From Acidobacteriota bacterium (GTDB taxonomy: Bacteria; Acidobacteriota; Thermoanaerobaculia; UBA5066; Gp7-AA6): 41,781 bases of DNA. Positions within the stretch are counted from its first letter, which is position 1; every line of letters starts with the position of its first letter. Location: contig JAIVJS010000080.1 of assembly GCA_020199905.1 (NCBI GenBank), positions 1-41,781 of the forward strand. Direction: 5' to 3'. The notes under the pieces were generated by a model. It had not been told where the DNA came from and made no database searches. It saw only the letters and a program-made list of their open reading frames with translations. The translations under genes were made by a program, and so were the position numbers. Positions 23,328 through 31,075 of this stretch are shown piece by piece.

Positions 23328-23677
23328 CCCCGCCCGGAGCGGGATCGGACGAAAGCCACCACCGCGCGCGCCAGGGCGGTGGGCACCTCGCAGGGCTTCA
23401 ACATCTGCAGGGTCTTTCCGGTGGCTCGATAGCTCGTCAGGAACTTCCCGCATGGCGGGCAGTCTTCGAAGTGGCGCTCGAGATGCCGCCGATCTTCTTC
23501 CGGCATCGCGCCGCTCTCGTAGTCGAGAAGGCAGTCGAGAATCAGCTTCTGGCAGGTGATCTCGTCGTGGCCGCTGGGCGCCGAGCCGGCCTTTTCCGTT
23601 TCGCCGCACGGTTCGCACTCGTCCGATGAGATCGGATCGGGTGACGGCGAAGAGTCGTTGGGGTCTCTGAGCTTCAT
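23324..23677 (-). CDS. Zinc-finger anti-sigma factor
   Basis: The 117-residue protein is taken from the ATG at 23675-23677. The ZAS core is ITCQKLILDCLLDYESGAMP followed by HLERHFEDCPPCGKFL, i.e. the His-x3-Cys-x2-Cys zinc site of RsrA/ChrR-type anti-sigma factors. No membrane helix is present, so it is soluble, which fits a redox- or metal-sensing role. Its gene is 91 bases behind the ECF sigma factor, the usual order for a cognate pair. The N-terminal 35 residues are low complexity with an extra CEPC motif. Confidence 0.88.
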   Translation of the reverse strand: MKLRDPNDSSPSPDPISSDECEPCGETEKAGSAPSGHDEITCQKLILDCLLDYESGAMPEEDRRHLERHFEDCPPCGKFLTSYRATGKTLQMLKPCEVPTALARAVVAFVRSRSGRG

Positions 23678-23768
23678 GGGGAGTCTCGGAAGGAGGAAGG
23701 ACGCACCGCGCGGGTTTCGGAGGAGGCGCGCATTCGGAGCTTCATCCCGGCCGCGCTGTTGGTTCGCC

Positions 23769-24392
23769 TCATCTCGTCGCCTCCGCCGCCACACGTTCGG
23801 GCGGGCTCGAGATCTCCGAAAGCCTCTGGCGGACGTAGAGCCGCGCGCGATGAAGGCGTGACTTGAACGCGGGGATCGAAATCTCGAGGATCTCGGCGAT
23901 CTCGGCCGGCGCCATCTGCTCGACGTCGTTCATCCAGATCACGTCCCGATAAGCCGGCGGGAGCTCGGCGATGAACCCTTCGGCGCGACCCGCGAGCTCA
24001 CGCAGAGCCGCGTCGTCGTCCACCGGGATGCCCCCGTCGGGGAACTCGGCCGCGAGATGGCCGTCCGACTGGAACCGCGGGAGGTAATCCTCGATCGCGA
24101 CCGTCGGAAGGGAAGGGCGCCGCCGGGCGCGGCTGTACGCCGTGTTGAGCGCCACCCGGTAGAACCAGGAAAAGAACTTCTTGGTGTCGTCGAAGGTGCC
24201 GATCTTCCGGTAGAGCGTGAGAAAGGCGTCCTGGGTAGCCTCCTCCGCGTCCTCGGCATTTCGGAGGACCCCGTAGGAGAGGGAATACACCCGGGCGTGG
24301 TAACGCTCGACCATCCGCTCGAACGCGTCCGGATCGCCCGACTTGATCCCGCGGACCAGGTCGAGATCGGTAGTTTCCTGCCCTTCACTCAT
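23769..24392 (-). CDS. ECF (RpoE-like) RNA polymerase sigma factor
   Basis: The 207-residue protein has sigma region 2 (LVRGIKSGDPDAFERMVERY, LRNAEDAEEATQDAFLTLYR, FFSWFYRVALNTAYSRARRR) and sigma region 4 (ELPPAYRDVIWMNDVEQMAP, EIAEILEISIPAFKSRLHRA). It would direct transcription of a stress or envelope regulon under control of the zinc-finger protein encoded next. An ECF-like promoter sits directly in front of its own start, suggesting autoregulation. Confidence 0.95.
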   Translation of the reverse strand: MSEGQETTDLDLVRGIKSGDPDAFERMVERYHARVYSLSYGVLRNAEDAEEATQDAFLTLYRKIGTFDDTKKFFSWFYRVALNTAYSRARRRPSLPTVAIEDYLPRFQSDGHLAAEFPDGGIPVDDDAALRELAGRAEGFIAELPPAYRDVIWMNDVEQMAPAEIAEILEISIPAFKSRLHRARLYVRQRLSEISSPPERVAAEATR

Positions 24393-24396
24393 GGAC

Positions 24397-24423
24397 TTAC
24401 GCCATCCGGTGTCATGAAGGTTC
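24397..24423 (-). promoter_or_regulatory. Candidate ECF-type promoter of the sigma-factor gene
   Basis: On the minus strand GAACC (24419-24423) and CGTAA (24397-24401) are separated by 17 bases, matching the usual ECF pattern of a GAAC -35 and a CGT-type -10. The -10 ends only four bases before the ATG and no Shine-Dalgarno sequence is present, so the mRNA would be leaderless. Confidence 0.45.
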
Positions 24424-24638
24424 GGATTCTATGCCCTGAGGAGGACGGGGATCGGAAACGGGAAACGAAGGAATGAAATCAATTCCGCCTCGAGACCGCT
24501 GCCCTCTCCGAGGCCGGGTTTGAGAAGAGTCTCCAATGGCTCCCTCCTCGCGGAGCGGATTCAAGTTCGCGGAGTGAAGGAAGGACCAGGGACCATCTCT
24601 CGACTCGCCGGGCGAGGTGTCATATCTTTGGCGGCCCC

Positions 24639-24726
24639 GGAGAGGTGTCCGAGTGGCTTAAGGAGCACGCTTGGAAAGCGTGTGTGCCGCAAGGTACCAG
24701 GGGTTCGAATCCCCTCCTCTCCGCCA
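24639..24726 (+). tRNA. tRNA-Ser(GGA)
   Basis: The complete class II tRNA has acceptor GGAGAGG/CCTCTCC (24639-24645 with 24716-24722), discriminator G, encoded CCA, a D arm, an anticodon loop with GGA, a long variable arm, and a T arm with the GTTCGAAT loop region. All stems pair. Confidence 0.97.
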
Positions 24727-24770
24727 TAGCAGCGTTCTGCGGGCTTGCGCTCGCCATGCCGCGCTGACTC

Positions 24771-25082
24771 TCAACTTCCCGCGGCGATCTCCTTCAGGTT
24801 GTCCCAGGAGTAGATCCCGTCGTTGTGCCGGTCCGCCCAGTCGATCTGGAGCGCGTAGCCGCCAACGCGGCGGTGCGCGACGACCTGGAAGGAGAGCGGC
24901 GTGTACGGCCGGTCGGGACCCTTGTAGAGGTTGCCCATGATGTCGCGCTCGCCCTTGCACAGGGCGCACGGGCAGGCGCGGCGCAGCGCCTCGAGCGGGA
25001 TGTACGCCTCTTTCCCGTCCGGCCACACCAACGCGAGCTCATTGCCCACGATCATCACGTTTTGAGCCGCCTCGTTGGCCAT
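24771..25082 (-). CDS. DUF971 (GBBH-like N-terminal) protein
   Basis: The 103-residue protein matches the stand-alone DUF971 family: LALVWPDGKEAYIPLEALRR, CPCALCKGE (the cysteine motif), YALQIDWADRHNDGIYSWDN. The fold is the zinc-binding N-terminal domain of gamma-butyrobetaine hydroxylase, and stand-alone forms are often linked with iron-sulfur assembly. An AAGGAGC site precedes the ATG. It is convergent with tRNA-Ser(GGA). Confidence 0.92.
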   Translation of the reverse strand: MANEAAQNVMIVGNELALVWPDGKEAYIPLEALRRACPCALCKGERDIMGNLYKGPDRPYTPLSFQVVAHRRVGGYALQIDWADRHNDGIYSWDNLKEIAAGS

Positions 25083-25108
25083 GGGCGCTCCTTCAGGGGA
25101 CGGTTCAG

Positions 25109-25129
25109 CGTTGAGCGTTGAGCGTTAAG
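25109..25129. repeat. Heptanucleotide repeat (GCGTTGA class)
   Basis: GCGTTGA, GCGTTGA and GCGTTAA lie just upstream of the DUF971 gene. The 594-base gap 25083-25676 otherwise holds the 83-bp tandem repeat and structured-repeat copy 2; no gene is supported in it. Confidence 0.75.
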
Positions 25130-25197
25130 ACGGGAACGCCCACGTCCCATCTTATCGGCCTCCCCCGTCATCAACCGACCCACTCCCCGAGGACGGG

Positions 25198-25446
25198 GAC
25201 GCCGTCATCAAGCGTTGATCTCGGCATCGTCTTCCAGAAAGTGCCGCGCCTCACCCCGGCCCTCTCCCCCGGCGCGCGGGGACGCCGTAAGCAAGCGTCG
25301 ACCTCGGCATCGTCCTTCAGACGAGTGACGCCCCTCACCCCGGCCCTCTCCCCGGCGCGCGGGGACGCCGTAAGCAGAGGGTGGTCCCGGCATCGCCTTC
25401 TATGTAAGTGCCGCCCGTCACCCCGCCCTCTCCCCGGCGCGCGGGG
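25198..25446. repeat. 83-bp tandem repeat, three copies
   Basis: Units begin with GACGCCG at 25198, 25281 and 25364, so the period is exactly 83. Each unit carries CTCGGCATCG (third: CCCGGCATCG), then CTCACCCCGGCCCTCTCCCC and GGCGCGCGGGG. A partial unit precedes the first. The last ends in a full palindrome, CCCTCTCCCC-GGCGCGC-GGGGAGAGGG. A half palindrome of the same type is at about 14337-14358 before the molybdenum-enzyme operon. Confidence 0.88.
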
Positions 25447-25501
25447 AGAGGGAGCAGAGGAGCAGAGGGCCGGAGCTGCGCTTACGTCTGGATGGTGGCT
25501 A

Positions 25502-25672
25502 CGCTCGCAGCGCGAGAAGTCTCCCGACCGAAGGGAGGGAGGAGGCTCGCGCTGCGGGAGCCGGAGCGCACGGAGGGACGAGGGGAGCGGTCGAGCCGAC
25601 AGGCGAGCCGCTCGCCGGTGCCGCCGCGGCGCGGCGGCACGTCCCGTAGTGCGCGCAGGCGACGGATGGCGA
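25502..25672. repeat. Structured repeat, copy 2
   Basis: Stem 25506-25516/25546-25556 (CGCAGCGCGAG with its complement) encloses a 29-nt loop identical to that of copy 1. Stem 25585-25590/25608-25613 has inner stem 25595-25597/25602-25604. Stem 25618-25627/25631-25640 (GTGCCGCCGC with its complement) has a 3-nt loop. The sequence after the third stem (GTCCCG..AG) and the gap between stems 1 and 2 (GGAGGGACGAGG) are also conserved. It lies directly downstream of a minus-strand permease gene. Confidence 0.8.
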
Positions 25673-25676
25673 CGGA

Positions 25677-26963
25677 CTACTCATAACGGAGAGCTTCGAT
25701 CGGGTCGAGGCGCGAGGCCTTCACCGCCGGGTAGAGCCCGAAGAAGATCCCGATTGAGACGGACACGATGAGCCCCACGAAGATCGCCCAGAGGGGCGTC
25801 TCCGCCGGGAGCGCCTCGAAGACGCGCTTGACGATGGCGGGGACCGCGATTCCGACGCCGACCCCGATCGCGCCGCCGAGAAGAGAGAGGGTCGTCGCCT
25901 CGGTCAGGAACTGGAGGACGATGTCCCTTCGGAAGGCGCCAACGGCCTTGCGCACGCCGATCTCGCGCGTGCGTTCCGTCACCGATACCAGCATGATGTT
26001 CATGACGCCGACGCCGCCGATGACGAGCGAGATGAACGCGATGAAAACCATCGCGAGCGTGATTCCGCTCGTGATCCCCTGGAAGCTCTCGATCATCTTG
26101 TCCGGCGTGACGATCCCGAAGTCGTCGGGCTTGTTGAACGGAACGTGCCTCCGGGTTCTCAGGATCGCGGTGGCCTTCTGAATGAGCGCGGGAACCTGAT
26201 CCGGCCGGTGCGGGATGGTGGCGATGCGCAGCGCGTCGCCGTTGCTACCGCCGGTCTTGATCCAGGGAAAACGCCGGTCGAAGGTCGTGATCGGGATCAG
26301 AAGAATGTTGTCGTTCGACTCTCCGAACATCTTGCCCTTCTTCTCGAGCACGCCGATGACCACGTAGTTGTCGTGTCCCAGCTGGATCGTCTTGTTTATC
26401 GGATCCTCGCGCGGGAAGAGCCGTTCCCGGATCTCCTCGCCGATCACCACAACGTCGCTCGGATGGTCGATGTCCGTGTCGGTGAAGAAGCGCCCCTGCG
26501 CGACGAACCGATTCGTGGCGATCGAGTAGTCGGGCACGACGCCGAAGATCCGCGGCGACCGCAGCTCGGCGTCGCGGTGCTTGGCGTGGAATTCCGTGTT
26601 GTCCCACAGATACCGCTGGGGAGAAACGGCGCGCATTTCGGGGACGCCGGCGCGCAGAGCCGCGGCGTCCTCGAGCGTCAGGTCGTGGCGGCGCAGCTCC
26701 CCCTCGGGGCGCGGGCCGCCGGGCCCGAACCGGGGCTCGTACTTCTGGAACATCACCAGGGTCGCGCCGAAGCTCTGGAAGTTGCGGACCATGTTGTTGT
26801 TGAAGCCGGTGACGATCGAGACCATGGCGATGACGGTCGCGACTCCGACGACGATTCCGAGGATCGTCAGCCCGGCCCGCAGTTTGTGCGCGCGGACGGC
26901 GAGCAGCGCGAATCGGACGTTCTCACCGAACCCGCGGCGCAGGGAACCCACCGGCGTACCCAC
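25677..26963 (-). CDS. MacB/FtsX-type ABC transporter permease
   Basis: The 428-residue protein has one N-terminal membrane helix (LRAGLTILGIVVGVATVIAM), a periplasmic MacB-core domain of about 240 residues, and the FtsX module of three helices at the end (AMVFIAFISLVIGGVGVMNI, RTREIGVRKAVGA, LYPAVKASRLDPIEALRYE). It belongs to the mechanotransmission exporters that work with a MacA-like adaptor and a separate or fused ATPase; here no ATPase domain is fused. The start is GTG at 26963, one base after the stop of a close paralogue. The TAG stop is followed by structured-repeat copy 2. Confidence 0.92.
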   Translation of the reverse strand: MGTPVGSLRRGFGENVRFALLAVRAHKLRAGLTILGIVVGVATVIAMVSIVTGFNNNMVRNFQSFGATLVMFQKYEPRFGPGGPRPEGELRRHDLTLEDAAALRAGVPEMRAVSPQRYLWDNTEFHAKHRDAELRSPRIFGVVPDYSIATNRFVAQGRFFTDTDIDHPSDVVVIGEEIRERLFPREDPINKTIQLGHDNYVVIGVLEKKGKMFGESNDNILLIPITTFDRRFPWIKTGGSNGDALRIATIPHRPDQVPALIQKATAILRTRRHVPFNKPDDFGIVTPDKMIESFQGITSGITLAMVFIAFISLVIGGVGVMNIMLVSVTERTREIGVRKAVGAFRRDIVLQFLTEATTLSLLGGAIGVGVGIAVPAIVKRVFEALPAETPLWAIFVGLIVSVSIGIFFGLYPAVKASRLDPIEALRYE

Positions 26964-26964
26964 G

Positions 26965-28239
26965 CTATTCGTAACGGAGGGCTTCGATGGGGTCGAGGCG
27001 CGAGGCCTTCACCGCGGGATAGAGGCCGAAGAAGATTCCGACCGAGAGCGACACGAGAAGCCCGACCACGACGGCCCACACGGGCGTCTCCGCCGGAAGG
27101 GCGTCGAACGCCCGCTTGACGAGCGCGGGGATGGCGATGCCGGCGACGACGCCGATGGCGCCGCCGATCAGCGACAGCGTCGTCGCCTCGGTCAGGAACT
27201 GCAGAACGATGTCGCGGCGGAAGGCTCCGACGGCCTTGCGGACGCCGATCTCGCGCGTCCGCTCCGTCACCGACACCAGCATGATGTTCATCACGCCGAC
27301 GCCGCCGATCAGGAGCGAAATGAAGGCGATGAAGATCATCGCGAACGTGATACCGCGCGTGATCCCCTGAAAGCTCTCGATCATCTTGTCGGGCGTGAAG
27401 ATCGCGAAGTCATCCGGCTTGTTGAAGGGCACGTGGCGGCGCGTCCGGAGCACCGCCCGTCCCTTCTCCGTGATGACCGCGACCTGGTCCGGGCGGTACG
27501 GCACCGTCGCGATGTGGATGGTGTCGCCTCCGCTCGTCTTGATGAAGGGAAACTGGTGGTCGAACGCGGTGAAGGGAAGCAGAACGAAGTTGTCGTTGGA
27601 CCGTCCCATCATCTTCCCCTTGATGTCGAAGACGCCGATGACGACGTAAGGGGTCCCGTTCAGCGTCACGGACTTGTTGAGGGGGTCCTCGCGTGCAAAC
27701 AACGCCTGCCGCACGTCCTGACCGATGACCATCACGTTCGAGCCGTGCTCGAGATCGGACTCTGTGACGAAGCGGCCGTATCCCACGAAGTGGTTGTTCG
27801 CCATCGAATAGTCCGGCGTCGCTCCGAGCACGACGGGGGTGGTCGTCTCCGCGTCGCGATAGCGCACGTGGACGTCGGTATTCCAGAGATAGCGCTCGGG
27901 AGAGACGGCGCGCATCTCGGGCACCGCGGCCTTCAACGCCAGCGCGTCCTCGTAGGTGAGGTCCTTGCGGCGCTTCTCGTCCTCGCCGCGGTGACCCGGC
28001 CCGAACCGGGCCTCGTACTTCTGGAACTGCACCAGGGTCGCGCCGAAGCTCTGGAAATTGCGGACCATGTTGTTGTTGAAGCCGGTCACGATCGACACCA
28101 TCGCGATGACGGTCGCGACACCGACCACGATGCCGAGGACGGTCAGCCCGGCACGCAGCTTGTGCGTGCGGACCGCGAGCAGGGCGAACCGGACGTTCTC
28201 CCCGAACCCGCGGCGGAAGTGGTCGAAGACGGAGGACAT
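26965..28239 (-). CDS. MacB/FtsX-type ABC transporter permease, tandem paralogue
   Basis: The 424-residue protein is nearly collinear with the permease downstream. Long identical stretches occur in the first helix region (GFGENVRFALLAVR, VGVATVIAMVSIVTGFNNNM) and the FtsX module (VMNIMLVSVTERTREIGVRK). Divergence is concentrated in the periplasmic domain (for example EARFGPGHRGEDEKRR against EPRFGPGGPRPEGELR). This is a tandem duplication whose copies may form a heterodimer. The ATG at 28237-28239 has no evident Shine-Dalgarno sequence and abuts a heptamer repeat. Confidence 0.92.
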   Translation of the reverse strand: MSSVFDHFRRGFGENVRFALLAVRTHKLRAGLTVLGIVVGVATVIAMVSIVTGFNNNMVRNFQSFGATLVQFQKYEARFGPGHRGEDEKRRKDLTYEDALALKAAVPEMRAVSPERYLWNTDVHVRYRDAETTTPVVLGATPDYSMANNHFVGYGRFVTESDLEHGSNVMVIGQDVRQALFAREDPLNKSVTLNGTPYVVIGVFDIKGKMMGRSNDNFVLLPFTAFDHQFPFIKTSGGDTIHIATVPYRPDQVAVITEKGRAVLRTRRHVPFNKPDDFAIFTPDKMIESFQGITRGITFAMIFIAFISLLIGGVGVMNIMLVSVTERTREIGVRKAVGAFRRDIVLQFLTEATTLSLIGGAIGVVAGIAIPALVKRAFDALPAETPVWAVVVGLLVSLSVGIFFGLYPAVKASRLDPIEALRYE

Positions 28240-28311
28240 TCAGTTTTCTTTCAGTTATCAGTTATCAGTTAGGCAGGGGCGACTGAGAGCTGAGAACTGA
28301 CCACTGAGAAC
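28240..28311. repeat. Heptanucleotide tracts between permease genes
   Basis: CAGTTTT/CAGTTAT units (28240-28272) and inverted GAGCTGA/GAACTGA-type units (28281-28311) fill the whole 76-base spacer between the second and third permease genes of an otherwise tightly packed operon. Confidence 0.85.
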
Positions 28312-28315
28312 CCCT

Positions 28316-29530
28316 TCACTCGTACCGCAGCGCCTCGACCGGGGGCAGCTTGCTCGCCTGGGCGGACGGGATCCATCCCGCGAGGAGTCCCGTGATCGTC
28401 GCCACGGCGATTCCGATCAGGATGAAGGAGAACTTGACCTGGGCCGGAAAGACCTGGCTGACCGCGAGCGCGATCAGGGAGCCGAGCATCACGCCGATCG
28501 CGCCGCCGACGGCGGAAAGAAGAGCCGCCTCGAGGAGAAACTGCCAGCGGATGTCCCGTCGCCGCGCGCCGAGAGCCCGCCGCACACCGATCTCCTTCGT
28601 GCGCTCGACCACCGACACGAACATGATGTTCGCGATCACGATCGCGCCAACCACGAGCGAGATCCCGGAGATCAGGATCATCAGGAGGAACGCGCCCGCC
28701 GAGATGTTCTTCCAGAGGTCCTGGAGGAGGTCCGCGGTGACGAGCCCGAACGGATCGTCCTTGTCGAACTTGGTCTTTCGGAGCGAGCGGATAATCGACC
28801 GCACCTCATCGGTGGCGGCCGGCACACCCTCGACGCCATTCTTCGGCTTGATGAAGATGCCGATATCCTCGGACGGCGCGATGTGCTTCTTGAAGAGCGT
28901 CAGGGGCATGTAGACCACGTTGTCCTGGCTCTGCCCCATCACGTTGCCCTGTTTGGCGAGCGTCCCGATGATCTTCACCGGATAGCCCTGGACCTTCATG
29001 ATCCGCCCGATCGGATCCATGTTCGGAAAGAGCTGGTCCTGCACGTCCCAGCCGATCACGGCGACGGACGAGGCCTGATCGTACTCCGCCTGCGTGAAGT
29101 AGCGCCCGGTCGAAACGTCGATCGTCATCGCGTTCGCCATGTTGGCCGTGTGCCCCTGCACCTTGACGTCCGAGAGCTTCCTGTCGCCGTACTTGACGGG
29201 CCGGGTCCGATCCCCGCGTCCGCCGACCTCCGCGCAGAGGCGGCATTCGTTCCGCACGATCTGCATGTCGGTGAGCGTCAGGTCCCGCCGCTTCTTGGCG
29301 ATCAGCCATTCCTCGCGGCTGGTGATGATCCCGTACTTGGTGAAGATCACGATGTCGGGATTCAACCCGATCACCTTGTCCTTCACGTAGGCGTTCAGCC
29401 CGGAGATGACGGACACGACCCCGACGACCGTGGCGACGCCGATGATCACGCCGAGCAGCGTCAGGAAAGCGCGAAGCTTGTGGCGCGTGAGCGCCGACGA
29501 GGAGAGCCGGAAGAGCTCGGGGACCCTCAC
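28316..29530 (-). CDS. MacB/FtsX-type ABC transporter permease (divergent third member)
   Basis: The 404-residue protein has the same topology as its two neighbours: LRAFLTLLGVIIGVATVVGV, periplasmic core, then MILISGISLVVGAIVIANIM, ERTKEIGVRRALGARRRDIR and AQASKLPPVEALRYE. It is clearly more distant from them. Its core contains a cysteine pair (NECRLCAEVG). The GTG start at 29530 overlaps the adaptor stop (GTGA), showing translational coupling to the MacA-like gene. Confidence 0.92.
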   Translation of the reverse strand: MRVPELFRLSSSALTRHKLRAFLTLLGVIIGVATVVGVVSVISGLNAYVKDKVIGLNPDIVIFTKYGIITSREEWLIAKKRRDLTLTDMQIVRNECRLCAEVGGRGDRTRPVKYGDRKLSDVKVQGHTANMANAMTIDVSTGRYFTQAEYDQASSVAVIGWDVQDQLFPNMDPIGRIMKVQGYPVKIIGTLAKQGNVMGQSQDNVVYMPLTLFKKHIAPSEDIGIFIKPKNGVEGVPAATDEVRSIIRSLRKTKFDKDDPFGLVTADLLQDLWKNISAGAFLLMILISGISLVVGAIVIANIMFVSVVERTKEIGVRRALGARRRDIRWQFLLEAALLSAVGGAIGVMLGSLIALAVSQVFPAQVKFSFILIGIAVATITGLLAGWIPSAQASKLPPVEALRYE

Positions 29531-30804
29531 GACGCTGCGGGCCCCTTGCCGTCCTTCGGCTTTTCGTTGTTGATGATGACCTTGTCGCCCTCTTTGATCT
29601 GGCGCAGCACCTTGAAGGGCCCGGTGACGATCTCCTGGCCCGGCGTCACCCCGTTTTTCACCTCGATCATGAGCTCACCCGCGATCCCGGTATCGACCTT
29701 CGCAAAGTCGAGCTTGCCGGCCTTGACGAGATACACGCCCTCTTCGGTGGCGGGCCGGCCGCTCGCCGGAGGCGGCGGCGTCTTCGACTTCGGGTCCTTC
29801 TTGACGGGGACGTCGCGCACGACGAGCGCCTGAATCGGGATGGCCGTCGCGCCGTCCTTGCGGCCGGTCACGATCTCAGCGGTCACGGAGAAGCCGGGCC
29901 GGATCGTGGGAGGCGGATCGGCGATGCGGATCTTGACCTTGAAGTTGATCGCTTCGGAGTTCGCCGTGAGCGAGAGGAGATCCGGGTCGTTCTTCTGGAT
30001 CGGCGACGAGCCGACCTCGGTCACCGTGCCCTTGAACGTCTTTCCGGGGTAGGCGTCGATCGTCAGGTTCGCGGTCTGTGAGACGTGCACCGACGGGACG
30101 GAGGTCTCGTCGACCATCATCACGGCCTCGACCTCGGACATGTCGGAGATGGTCAGGAGCTGCGTGCCCGCGTTGTTCATGGTCCCGATGACCGTGACTT
30201 CCCCTTCCTTGATCGGGAGGGCGGTCACGATGCCCGCGATCGGCGCGACGACGGTCGTCTTCGAAAGCGAGTCGCGGCTGGCGGCCAGGTTGGCGCCCGT
30301 CTCGCGGAGCCGCTCCTCGACCGCCGAGACGTTTGCCTTCGACGCGTCCCACACCGACTTCGCCTTCTGGAATTCGGCCTCGGACAGGATCTTCGCGTTG
30401 AAGTTCTGGCGGGCGCGCTCGAAGTCGTTCTTCGCCTGCTGGGAGTTCGACCGCGCGGCCTCGAGGTCGTTGCGCATCGCGGCGAGGCTCGCCTCGCGCC
30501 CGGCCACGCCCGCCGCCAGCTGCGCCTTATCGATCTGGAGGAGCAGCTGGCTCCGCTTCACCTGATCGCCCTCTTTAACGGCCAGATTGACGATCTGACC
30601 CATCACGAGGGCGGAAAGATCGACCTTCCGGCGCGCCTGGATCTTGCCGTTTGCGGTGACCTTCGCCACGAGGTTGACCTTGTCCACCTTCGCGGTCGTG
30701 ACCTTCGGGACGTTCTTGTCCCGACCGCGGATGGAACCCATGAGCACGATCCCCAGGATGGCCGCCAGCGCGACCCCCAGCAGGATCTTCCATTTCTTCG
30801 ACAT
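29527..30804 (-). CDS. MacA-like periplasmic adaptor (membrane fusion protein)
   Basis: The 425-residue protein starts at the ATG at 30802-30804 behind GAGGAGC. It has one N-terminal membrane anchor (ILLGVALAAILGIVLMGSIR), the lipoyl half-motifs (VTANGKIQARRKVDLSALVM, KTTVVAPIAGIVTALPIKEG), a long coiled-coil hairpin between them (about residues 95-190), a beta-barrel (MMVDETSVPSVHVSQTANLT) and a membrane-proximal domain with a proline-rich insertion (KKDPKSKTPPPPASGRP). It would join the inner-membrane permeases to an outer-membrane channel for export of peptides, lipids or antibiotics. It heads the operon. Confidence 0.93.
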   Translation of the reverse strand: MSKKWKILLGVALAAILGIVLMGSIRGRDKNVPKVTTAKVDKVNLVAKVTANGKIQARRKVDLSALVMGQIVNLAVKEGDQVKRSQLLLQIDKAQLAAGVAGREASLAAMRNDLEAARSNSQQAKNDFERARQNFNAKILSEAEFQKAKSVWDASKANVSAVEERLRETGANLAASRDSLSKTTVVAPIAGIVTALPIKEGEVTVIGTMNNAGTQLLTISDMSEVEAVMMVDETSVPSVHVSQTANLTIDAYPGKTFKGTVTEVGSSPIQKNDPDLLSLTANSEAINFKVKIRIADPPPTIRPGFSVTAEIVTGRKDGATAIPIQALVVRDVPVKKDPKSKTPPPPASGRPATEEGVYLVKAGKLDFAKVDTGIAGELMIEVKNGVTPGQEIVTGPFKVLRQIKEGDKVIINNEKPKDGKGPAAS

Positions 30805-30894
30805 CAGGCGCTCCTCGTACGTGAAAAGAAACCTTACGGTACTGCTTTTTACGGTGTTGGCAGGGGAAAGTTCTCCCGCCCGGATGGGGAGAAG

Positions 30895-30971
30895 TGGTGC
30901 GCCCAGGAGGACTTGAACCCCCAACCTCCTGATCCGTAGTCAGACGCTCTATCCAGTTGAGCTATGGGCGC
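30895..30971 (-). tRNA. tRNA-Arg(ACG)
   Basis: The complete tRNA has acceptor GCGCCCA/TGGGCGC, discriminator A and encoded CCA (30895-30897), D stem GCTC/GAGC, an anticodon loop CTACGGA with ACG at 34-36, and a normal T arm. It is the substrate of TadA, encoded 105 bases away in the divergent direction. Confidence 0.97.
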
Positions 30972-31075
30972 AGGAACCGCGGAGGCTAACGGAATCGGAC
31001 CACCTTTTCAAGGCGCCCTTCCCGCCGTATCCGCCGCAGCCAGCGAAACTTCCGGCGCCGGTCTATTCTTCCCGG

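Noticed and set aside
25198..25446. CRISPR array
   Set aside because: The 83-bp units are conserved over nearly their full length with no unique spacers, and there are no cas genes. The heptamer tracts likewise have no spacers.
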